This document shows, in pieces, positions 1 through 5,262 of a stretch of 7,874 nucleotides of DNA. Made by a program: the position numbers and the translations under genes. How positions within the stretch are numbered: position 1 is the stretch's first letter; the number at the start of each line of letters is the position of its first letter. Source of the DNA: Rhodoferax sp. UBA5149 (lineage in GTDB: Bacteria; Pseudomonadota; Gammaproteobacteria; Burkholderiales; Burkholderiaceae_C). The notes under the pieces are model-generated. The model worked only from the letters and a program-made list of their open reading frames with translations. It did not search any database and was not told the DNA's origin. The DNA lies in contig NZ_DHXT01000195.1 in assembly GCF_002413825.1 (NCBI RefSeq), positions 22,980-30,853 of the forward strand, in the 5' to 3' direction.

Positions 1-1
1 C

Positions 2-841
2 AGCGAGGCGGTCACCGGCCTGCAAGCCCAGGCGTCGGTGCGCTTCAAGGGGGTCAACATTGGCAAGGTCACGGCCATCGGGCTCGACCCGCAAGTCCCC
101 GGCCATGTGCTGATCCGCATTGCCATTGATGACCAGGCTCCGATCACCGAATCGACCTTCGCCACGCTGGGCTTTCAGGGCGTCACGGGTCTGGCATTTT
201 TGCAGCTGGACGACAGCGGCGCATCGCACCTGGCGCTGCCGGCTGGCACCGTGCCGCCTGCCCGTATTCCCATGCGGCCCGGCCTGCTGGCCCAACTGTC
301 CGACCAGGGCACCCGCATGCTGACGCAACTGGATGAGACCAGTCGTCGTGTCAACCTGCTGCTGGCACCCGACAACCAGAAGCATCTGATGGACGCGATT
401 GGCAGCCTGGGTCAGGCCGCTGCCAGCATCCAGCAATTGTCACGGGATACCAGCAAAGTGCTGCCACCCCTGGCGCAAGAGGCCAGCGCCACGCTCAAGA
501 CCCTGCAGGCCGCCTCGGACCGGGTCGGAGAGAGCGCCGATGAGGCGCGCGACTCGGCCCGCGCCTTCAGGAAAGTGACCGAACGCATGGACGCCAAAGG
601 AGGCACGCTGGACCAACTGGCCAAAGGCGTGGACACGCTGGCCGCCACCGGGCAAAGCCTGAATGCCGCCACCCTGCCACGACTCAACCGCGCCGTCGAC
701 GAGACGACCCGCACCGCGCGTCAGGTGAACCGGGTGGCGGGCACCGTCAACGACAACCCGCAGTCCCTGATATTTGGCAACGGACCGCTGGCGCCCGGCC
801 CCGGTGAACCGGGATTTTCCGCAACTCCAGGCAAACCATGA
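2..841 (+). CDS. MCE/MlaD-family lipid-binding protein of an ABC transporter, 5' truncated
   Basis: The reading frame is open from the left edge and ends in TGA; 279 residues are visible. The GTG at 38 is internal: the frame continues upstream with VTGLQAQASVRFKGVNIGKV, typical of the middle of an MCE (MlaD, PF02470) domain. The second family signature, LGFQGVTGLAFLQLDDSG, lies at visible residues 56-73. Residues about 90-245 are rich in Ala, Gln, Leu and Thr with heptad-like spacing, consistent with the long helical/coiled-coil part that forms a tube in larger MCE proteins. NPQSLIFG at 252-259 is the usual C-terminal motif, followed by a Pro/Gly-rich tail. The missing N-terminus should carry one membrane anchor. 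Family knowledge: these proteins form periplasmic rings that pass phospholipids between the inner membrane ABC transporter and other partners. The ATGA overlap with the next gene, a lipoprotein, supports translational coupling. The permease and ATPase genes are inferred to lie to the left. It is not necessarily orthologous to E. coli mlaD. Confidence 0.93.
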   Translation, partial: SEAVTGLQAQASVRFKGVNIGKVTAIGLDPQVPGHVLIRIAIDDQAPITESTFATLGFQGVTGLAFLQLDDSGASHLALPAGTVPPARIPMRPGLLAQLSDQGTRMLTQLDETSRRVNLLLAPDNQKHLMDAIGSLGQAAASIQQLSRDTSKVLPPLAQEASATLKTLQAASDRVGESADEARDSARAFRKVTERMDAKGGTLDQLAKGVDTLAATGQSLNAATLPRLNRAVDETTRTARQVNRVAGTVNDNPQSLIFGNGPLAPGPGEPGFSATPGKP

Positions 842-1548
842 AAAACGCTATCAATTCAATAGCTTCTCACGCTTATTCCATGAGGGCTAGAGGCATTTTT
901 CTTCTTATAGCTTGGGCGCTGACCGGCTGCGCCCTGCCCGACAAACCGGTGCGCCCGGCGGTCTACGACTTTGGCCCCGGCCGCCTGAGCGCCCCGGCGG
1001 CCAAGCGCATGACCGGGCTGGCCCCGCTGGTCGTCGGCGAGGTTGAGGCCAACCCGGCGCTGGACAGCACCGCCCTTCTGTACCGGCTGGCCTATGCCGA
1101 CGCCCAGCAACTCCATCCCTATGCCCTGGCCCGCTGGAGCATGACGCCGGCGCAGCTGGTGCGCCAGCGCCTGCGCGAACACCTGGGCCAGCGCCATGCC
1201 CTGTTCAACCCCGGCGACAGCGGCTTGAGCGACGCCGCCTCGGCCCCGGCCCTGCCGACCCCGCTCACCTTGCCCGCCCCACTGACGCTACGCATCGAAC
1301 TGGAAGAGTTCAGCCAGCTGTTCGAGACGCCCGACAGGAGCGTGGGCCTGCTGCATCTGCGCGCCACGCTGACGCGAGCCAGCCCGAGCGGCGAAAAATG
1401 GCTGGCGCAACGCAGCGTGGTCGTGCAGCGGCCCGCCCCCAGTGCGGACGCGGCAGGCGGTGTGCGGGCCATGACGGCCGCCACCGACGCGGCCGTGCTG
1501 GAGATTGACGAGTGGCTGCAGGGGCTGCAGGGGCATGGCGCCGATTGA
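838..1548 (+). CDS. ABC-type transport auxiliary lipoprotein (PqiC/ABC_trans_aux family)
   Basis: The product is 236 residues. Its lipobox, LTGC, places the lipidated Cys at residue 31, after the hydrophobic stretch IFLLIAWAL. The body has the layout of the ABC_trans_aux family (PF03886): YDFGP shortly after the Cys, ALDSTALLYRLAYADAQQLHPYALARWSMTPAQLV at about 74-108, a central strand LRIELEEFSQLF, then a C-terminal WLAQRSVVVQRPAP strand and a final helix. Family knowledge: such lipoproteins work with MCE proteins in Pqi/Mla-like lipid transport, usually anchored in the outer membrane. The ATG at 838 overlaps the previous stop (ATGA), which favours coupling. The in-frame ATG at 880 (residue 15) would give a compact signal peptide, MRARGIFLLIAWALTGC, but has no clear ribosome binding site, so the start is uncertain. 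Codons 2 to about 25 come from an AT-rich dispersed repeat, so most of the signal peptide is repeat-derived. The gene ends with a 9-base tandem duplication (1514-1531) that encodes LQG twice. Confidence 0.88.
   Translation: MKNAINSIASHAYSMRARGIFLLIAWALTGCALPDKPVRPAVYDFGPGRLSAPAAKRMTGLAPLVVGEVEANPALDSTALLYRLAYADAQQLHPYALARWSMTPAQLVRQRLREHLGQRHALFNPGDSGLSDAASAPALPTPLTLPAPLTLRIELEEFSQLFETPDRSVGLLHLRATLTRASPSGEKWLAQRSVVVQRPAPSADAAGGVRAMTAATDAAVLEIDEWLQGLQGHGAD
841..913 (+). repeat. Dispersed Comamonadaceae-type AT-rich repeat, inside the lipoprotein signal peptide
   Basis: This stretch is about 63% A+T (44 of 70 bases at 841-910) in a region that is otherwise strongly GC-rich. It contains GCTAT..ATAGC arms at 847-863, then CTTAT TCC ATGAG (872-884), a short hairpin, then GGGCTAGAGGC (884-894) and a T-rich end. 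From memory, this order (ATAGC, CGCTTATTCCA, GGGCTAGAGGC, T-run) matches a short element found in many intergenic copies in Rhodoferax, Polaromonas and Acidovorax genomes. I cannot run the search, and this window has no second full copy. Only one of the three forward frames is free of stops across the element, and that frame is the one used by the lipoprotein gene. Confidence 0.6.
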
Positions 1549-1717
1549 GGCGACGGTGAAGTGCAGTAGCATTCACCAAAGACAAATCCGCATGAACCGC
1601 GCCCCCCTGACCGAACTCACCCGTGGCCGCACCCCCCTACGCCATGCCCTTGTCTGAGGCCATGACAGCGCACCCGGACCTGGTGTCAGACACGCGCCGC
1701 GACGACCTGGAATTCAC
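1549..1717. other. Intergenic gap with a short ORF and a small palindrome
   Basis: These 169 bases between the lipoprotein and the WS/DGAT show no strong terminator and no clear -35/-10 pair. A short frame that could start at GTG 1623, ATG 1644 or ATG 1662 runs to a TGA at 1719-1721, overlapping the acyltransferase ATG as ATGA. No candidate start has a well-spaced ribosome binding site. GTGTC-A-GACAC at 1683-1693 is a perfect 5-base inverted repeat about 25 bases before the acyltransferase start and could be an operator half-site pair; that is inference. GACCTGG occurs at 1677-1683 and again at 1704-1710. Confidence 0.35.
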
Positions 1718-3106
1718 ATGAGCAAACTATCCCTGCTGGACCTGGCCTTTTTTGTCGCCGAATCCGACGCCAGCCCGAAGCATGTGGCCGGTCTGCTGAT
1801 CTTCAAGAAACCGCCCAAGGCCGGTGCGGCGTTTGTCAAAGACCTGTACCAGGCGTACTTAGGGTTTACCGATGTGAAGCCGCCGTTTAACCGGGTGATC
1901 CAGTTTTCGCTGACCGCCATGCCGCGCTGGAAAGAGCTGGACCACGTGGACCTGACGCAGTACATTTTTTATCACAAGCTCGCCCGCGGCGACAACGATC
2001 GGCGTGCGCTCTACCGCTTTGTCTCGCAGCTGCACACGCCCCGGCTGGACCGCTCCCGCCCGTTGTGGGAGGTGCACGTGATTGACGGCTTGCCAGACGG
2101 CGGCTTCGCCCTGTACCAGAAGATGCACCACGCGGTGGCCGATGGCGTCACCATGGCGCGCTGGACCGCCCAGGGTTTCTCGGCCAACGCCGAGGACCTG
2201 GGCTTGCGACCGATCTGGACCGTCAAGCATGGCGTGGACGGGGTGGCGCGCACCCGGCTCCGGCAGGAAATGATCAAGTCGGCCTGGGCGCAGGCCGCCA
2301 GCAACGGCAAACGGTTGCTGGGCATTGGCCGGCTGGCCGCCATGCTCTTGCTGGAAAGCGTCAAGCTCACCAAGAACGCCATCGCCTTGCCCTTTGTCGC
2401 CAGTGCCGACACGCCGCTGACCGGCCAGGTCACCGCGGGGCGGCAATTTGCCACGGCGGCGGTGTCGATGGAGCGCGTCAACCGCATCCGCCAGCGCACC
2501 CGCTCCACACTCAACCATGTGGCCCTGACCTGTGTCGACGCCGCGCTGCACCGTTACCTCAAGGATCAGGGCGTGCAGCTGGCGCGCCCCATCACCATCC
2601 AGATGCCGGTGAACCTGCGCCAGGAAGGCGAAAAAACGGCCGGCAACAAGATCGGCATCGTGCAGGTGGAGCTCTCCGCGGCCACGGATGATCCTTACGT
2701 GCGCCTGCGCAACATCGGCTTTTCGCTGCGCAATGTACGCACCATGATTGACAGCGTGGCACCCGAGGCGATCGAGTCCTACACCCTGATCACCGGCGTG
2801 TTTGGTCAGATCGCCGAGATGCTGCACCTCAGCAATCAGCTGCCGCCCACCGGCAACACGCTGGTCTCCAATGTGCCGGGGCCTGCGACCACCTTGTTCC
2901 TGAAGGGCGCGCGCATGCTGGAAATGCACCCCATCAGCACCCTGCCGCCGAGCAACCTGCTCAACATCACGCTGTTCAGTTACGCGGGCGAGCTGTACTT
3001 TGGCCTGATTGCGACCGACGCGCTGCCCCATCTGGAGCGCCTGGGCGACTATTTGGTGGAAGCCTTCACCGAACTGGAAACCTCGGTGCGCGACGCCCAC
3101 GCTTGA
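1718..3106 (+). CDS. Wax ester synthase/diacylglycerol acyltransferase (WS/DGAT, AtfA-like)
   Basis: The product is 462 residues, the usual length for bacterial WS/DGAT enzymes. These transfer an acyl group from acyl-CoA to a fatty alcohol or diacylglycerol, giving wax ester or triacylglycerol for storage at the inner membrane face. The catalytic motif HHxxxDG is intact (HHAVADG, residues 137-143). Other family landmarks are LSLLDLAFF at 4-12, PLWEVHVIDGL at 115-125, PVNLR at 297-301, GNKIG at 309-313, SNVPGP at 384-389 and NITLFSYAGELYFGLIATD at 416-434. Together they cover the N-terminal acyltransferase domain (PF03007) and the C-terminal WS_DGAT_C domain (PF06974). The ATG at 1718 gives the expected N-terminus, but its ribosome binding site is weak (only CTGGAA nearby). 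It overlaps a short upstream frame by ATGA, so coupling is possible. Whether waxes or triacylglycerols are the real product cannot be read from sequence. It is downstream of, but not clearly in one operon with, the lipid transporter genes. Confidence 0.93.
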   Translation: MSKLSLLDLAFFVAESDASPKHVAGLLIFKKPPKAGAAFVKDLYQAYLGFTDVKPPFNRVIQFSLTAMPRWKELDHVDLTQYIFYHKLARGDNDRRALYRFVSQLHTPRLDRSRPLWEVHVIDGLPDGGFALYQKMHHAVADGVTMARWTAQGFSANAEDLGLRPIWTVKHGVDGVARTRLRQEMIKSAWAQAASNGKRLLGIGRLAAMLLLESVKLTKNAIALPFVASADTPLTGQVTAGRQFATAAVSMERVNRIRQRTRSTLNHVALTCVDAALHRYLKDQGVQLARPITIQMPVNLRQEGEKTAGNKIGIVQVELSAATDDPYVRLRNIGFSLRNVRTMIDSVAPEAIESYTLITGVFGQIAEMLHLSNQLPPTGNTLVSNVPGPATTLFLKGARMLEMHPISTLPPSNLLNITLFSYAGELYFGLIATDALPHLERLGDYLVEAFTELETSVRDAHA

Positions 3107-3182
3107 ACGCCTCGAAGTTCATTTAGACTCAGTGCAACGCAATGCGGCCGTTGAACGTTGAAAAGAATTGATAGGTGACGTC

Positions 3183-3209
3183 AAGCCCGGGCGACACCGC
3201 CGCCCGCTT
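3183..3209 (+). promoter_or_regulatory. GC-rich hairpin in the leader of the diguanylate cyclase gene
   Basis: AAGC (3183-3186) pairs with GCTT (3206-3209), and GGGCG (3189-3193) pairs with CGCCC (3201-3205). This gives nine base pairs with a two-base bulge and a seven-base loop. It ends 21 bases before the ATG at 3231. No T-run follows, so it is not a typical intrinsic terminator for the upstream acyltransferase gene. If the cyclase mRNA starts upstream, the hairpin would sit just before the start codon and could affect translation; this is inference. No convincing promoter was seen in 3107-3182. Confidence 0.4.
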
Positions 3210-3230
3210 CGCAAAGGCACCAAGACCACC

Positions 3231-4424
3231 ATGTTCCCAACCATAACCCGGCTCATGCACCGCATGGCAGACTTCGTCTGGCAACGACTAGCCGACCTGA
3301 TATCGGGAGAACTGAAACAGGCCGAACTGAGCTTGCTGGTTTCGCCCCATCGGCACCTGTCGCTGCTGACGCGTCGGCGCGCGACCATGATCGTCAACCG
3401 GGTGCGCCTGATCGCGCTCCTGTTCGCGATATTGACGCCACTCTGGAGCGTGATCGATCTGCTGGTCTTTCCCTATCCGCTGTGGCTCACCCTGGCCGCG
3501 ATGCGGGTGATGGCCAGTGCGGTCTTCTTCAGTCTGTTGCTGCACTACCGGCCCAATGGCGACCTGTTCGATGCCTATCGCGCGATGGCGCTGCTGTTTG
3601 CCATTCCGACCACTTTTTACATCGCCTCCTACTCGGTCCTCAGCCACTACCATTTGACTGGCATGGCGGCCGCCATCGGCGCCGGTTATGGCTTTTTGCC
3701 GTTCGTGCTGCTGGCCGGTCTGGCCATCTTTCCGCTCACCCTGCTGGAGAGCATGTTGATCGCCAGCCCGATCCTGCTCGCCCAGGGCCTGGCCGGCTCG
3801 CTGAACTGGGCCACGCTGGACTGGCCTACGTTTGTCGGCGCTTTCTGGTTGCTGATGTTGATCACCAGCGTCTCCACGCTGGCCAGCATGAGCCAGCTCT
3901 CGTTCATGATTGCGTTGGTGCGCCAGGCCATCCGCGACCCGCTGACGCGGGTTTTTTCGCGCCGCAGCGGCGAGGAAGTGCTGGATCTGCAGTTCACCAT
4001 CGCCAATCGCAGCCAGGCACCGCTGTCGGTCGCCTTCATCGATCTGGATCACTTCAAAAGCATCAACGACAAGTTCGGTCATGACGCGGGCGATCAGGCG
4101 CTGCTCGATATGACGGGCATCGTCAGCAGCAATCTGCGCCGTGGCGATATGCTGGTGCGCTGGGGCGGCGAGGAATTTCTGCTGATCATGCCCAACACCG
4201 ACCTGATCCAGGCGGAGGCCGCGCTGTTTCGCATGCGCAGCATTGGTTTTGGCATGCGCCCCGACAGCACGCCGCTGACCGCCAGCATCGGTATCGCAGA
4301 GCGCAGCGCCGATCAGCTCACAGACTGGAAAGGCTTGGTCGGTCTAGCCGATCAACGCATGTACCTGGCCAAACAAGGCGGACGCAATCGGGTCATGGGG
4401 CGAACACAGGCACAGGAACACTGA
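3231..4424 (+). CDS. Membrane-bound diguanylate cyclase (six-helix sensor region plus GGDEF)
   Basis: From the ATG at 3231 the protein is 397 residues. A TTG at 3168 would add 21 basic residues, and neither start has a strong ribosome binding site. Residues 1-57 are a cytoplasmic lead-in. Six hydrophobic segments lie at about 58-80, 83-105, 118-138, 144-167, 169-189 and 198-220, joined by very short loops. The GGDEF domain (PF00990) begins with DPLTR at 236-240, continues with FIDLDHFKSINDKFGHDAGD at about 269-288, and has the active site GGEEF at 312-316. The product-inhibition site RxxD (RRGD, 303-306) lies five residues before it. All landmarks needed to make cyclic di-GMP from two GTP are present, so it is probably an active cyclase under feedback control. 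There is no EAL, PAS or obvious linking coiled coil. I do not recognise the membrane part as a named MASE domain; its signal is unknown. The gene stands alone and faces the bactofilin gene. Confidence 0.92.
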   Translation: MFPTITRLMHRMADFVWQRLADLISGELKQAELSLLVSPHRHLSLLTRRRATMIVNRVRLIALLFAILTPLWSVIDLLVFPYPLWLTLAAMRVMASAVFFSLLLHYRPNGDLFDAYRAMALLFAIPTTFYIASYSVLSHYHLTGMAAAIGAGYGFLPFVLLAGLAIFPLTLLESMLIASPILLAQGLAGSLNWATLDWPTFVGAFWLLMLITSVSTLASMSQLSFMIALVRQAIRDPLTRVFSRRSGEEVLDLQFTIANRSQAPLSVAFIDLDHFKSINDKFGHDAGDQALLDMTGIVSSNLRRGDMLVRWGGEEFLLIMPNTDLIQAEAALFRMRSIGFGMRPDSTPLTASIGIAERSADQLTDWKGLVGLADQRMYLAKQGGRNRVMGRTQAQEH

Positions 4425-4482
4425 CGCCGCGACCAGTTCAAAGCCTTGCTGGAGGCGCATGACCGGGTTGTTGACGCGGCGC

Positions 4483-5028
4483 TTACCTTGCCACTGACAA
4501 AACCGTTTTCTCCCCACTTCCGGCTTTGGCAAGCTGCAGGGCACCGAACTGGATCTCGCCGGTGAGCTGGCCGCCTTCCTCGATCACCACTTTGCCGTAG
4601 CGAATCTTGCCGGTCACTTTGCCAGTGGCAAAGATCGTCAGCTTCTCGCGCACCGTCAGGTTGCCATCGAACTGGCCGTGAATCTCGGCTATGTCGATCT
4701 CAGCCGACCCTTTGAAGGCGCCCCGCTCCGAGATCTGGATCACGCGCGAATCCATGGTCGCCTCCACCAGGCCTTCGACCACCAGCGTGTCGCAATCGGT
4801 AATTTCCACCCCTTTGAGTTTGATGTTGGGCCCCACCGTCAGCTTGCTGCCGGCTTCTTTCGCCGGTGCACTGGCGTTGGCAGGATTCTCCACCTGGGGC
4901 GCTGCGGTCTGCGGGGTGGCCGAAGCGCCCGACGCACCGTAGCCACCGGCGCTCGGCATGGGAACGCCCTGGCGCGCCGGTGCGGTTTCAGGTTCACGTT
5001 TATTGAAGAAGTGAGGAGACATGGCCAT
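4483..5028 (-). CDS. Bactofilin (polymer-forming cytoskeletal protein)
   Basis: The product is 181 residues. A central bactofilin domain (PF04519) at about 61-165 shows the short repeating beta-helix pattern, for example VEGLVEATMDSRVIQISERG, AFKGSAEIDIAEIHGQF, DGNLTVREKLTIFATGKVTG and KIRYGKVVIEEGGQLTGEIQ. Before it is a Pro/Ala/Gly/Ser-rich, probably disordered segment (about 18-58), and after it a short tail; this is the standard layout. The first residues, MAMSPHFFNKR, include a Phe pair beside basic residues, which could be the short membrane-binding motif known in some bactofilins (inference). Family knowledge: bactofilins self-assemble without nucleotide into membrane-associated filaments that place cell-wall enzymes, stalk or polar factors. 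The start at 5028 is backed by AAGGAAA seven bases or so upstream; an ATG two codons later (5022) is less well placed. No M23 peptidase or other usual partner is adjacent. The gene ends 58 bases from the cyclase gene, tail to tail. Confidence 0.93.
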   Translation of the reverse strand: MAMSPHFFNKREPETAPARQGVPMPSAGGYGASGASATPQTAAPQVENPANASAPAKEAGSKLTVGPNIKLKGVEITDCDTLVVEGLVEATMDSRVIQISERGAFKGSAEIDIAEIHGQFDGNLTVREKLTIFATGKVTGKIRYGKVVIEEGGQLTGEIQFGALQLAKAGSGEKTVLSVAR

Positions 5029-5032
5029 GAAA

Positions 5033-5039
5033 TTTCCTT
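5033..5039 (-). promoter_or_regulatory. Ribosome binding site of the bactofilin gene
   Basis: On the minus strand this reads AAGGAAA, just upstream of the ATG at 5028-5026. It decides in favour of that start rather than the ATG at 5022. Confidence 0.7.
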
Positions 5040-5128
5040 GAAAAACTCATGGTACGGGCCCTTCATTTGAAAGTCTCCACCGCGTTTGCAAGATTGGTAA
5101 CAGAATGAATTTCAGTCACCGCGCAGCG

Positions 5129-5145
5129 GCACGCCCAGCGCGTGC
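5129..5145. promoter_or_regulatory. Short GC-rich hairpin in the bactofilin/dctP divergent region
   Basis: GCACGC (5129-5134) and GCGTGC (5140-5145) form a perfect six-base-pair stem with loop CCAGC. It lies seven bases from the larger palindrome at 5152-5181. No T-run follows on either strand, and both flanking genes point away, so it is not expected to be a terminator. It may be an operator or simply chance in GC-rich DNA. Confidence 0.35.
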
Positions 5146-5151
5146 AGGACC

Positions 5152-5181
5152 TTTGCTATTGTGGTTTACCACAATAGCAAA
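5152..5181. promoter_or_regulatory. Near-perfect 30-base palindrome upstream of dctP, candidate operator
   Basis: TTTGCTATTGTGG (5152-5164) is followed by TTTA and then its exact reverse complement CCACAATAGCAAA (5169-5181), a 13-base-pair stem with a four-base centre. It sits 81 bases before the dctP start and 123 bases beyond the bactofilin start, between divergent genes, so it does not fit a terminator. The core TGGT-TT-ACCA resembles the TGGTNNACCA layout of operators bound by FadR-subfamily GntR regulators such as UxuR/ExuR; this match is from memory. No regulator gene is in the window. A poor -10-like TACAGT (5197-5202) without a good -35 would place the palindrome over the -35 region, as expected of an activator-dependent or repressed promoter. 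I saw no sigma-54 GG-N10-GC element. An mRNA leader hairpin is the alternative. Confidence 0.6.
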
Positions 5182-5250
5182 CCGCCGATTCACTTCTACA
5201 GTTAACGCTGCAGGAACACCTGTTTCGCAAGTTTCCCTTACTTCAGACTT

Positions 5251-5255
5251 AGGAG
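5251..5255 (+). promoter_or_regulatory. Ribosome binding site of dctP
   Basis: AGGAG lies seven bases before the ATG at 5263, a strong and well-spaced site that fits the high expression expected of a periplasmic binding protein. Confidence 0.8.
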
Positions 5256-5262
5256 ATATCCA

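Noticed and set aside
38..40. GTG as the start of the MCE protein
   Set aside because: The frame is open to the left edge and the upstream residues VTGLQAQAS match the MCE family, so this is an internal Val codon.
1514..1531. Tandem 9-base repeat GGCTGCAGG at the end of the lipoprotein gene
   Set aside because: Only two copies, in frame, encoding LQG twice. This is a minor local duplication with no sign of wider function.
1592..1657. 21-codon ORF starting with ATG in the gap before the WS/DGAT
   Set aside because: No ribosome binding site, no recognisable product, and such short frames are common by chance in GC-rich DNA.
1859..3100. 413-codon open frame on the minus strand
   Set aside because: It lies wholly antisense to the WS/DGAT gene, which has all its family motifs. 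The translated product is a His/Gly/Gln-rich string without recognisable domains, as expected from the opposite strand of GC-rich coding DNA.
3288..4082. 264-codon open frame on the minus strand
   Set aside because: It is antisense to the cyclase membrane region, with Gln/Arg/His-rich composition typical of a shadow frame and no motif.
4425..4482. Bidirectional terminator between the cyclase and bactofilin genes
   Set aside because: CGCCGCG (4425-4431) and CGCGGCG (4475-4481) are complementary, but the loop would be over 40 bases and no T-run follows. Not convincing as an intrinsic terminator.
5182..5250. Sigma-54 promoter for dctP
   Set aside because: Dicarboxylate transport genes can be sigma-54 dependent, but no GG-N10-GC element with proper context was found; the nearest candidates have a 12-base spacing.
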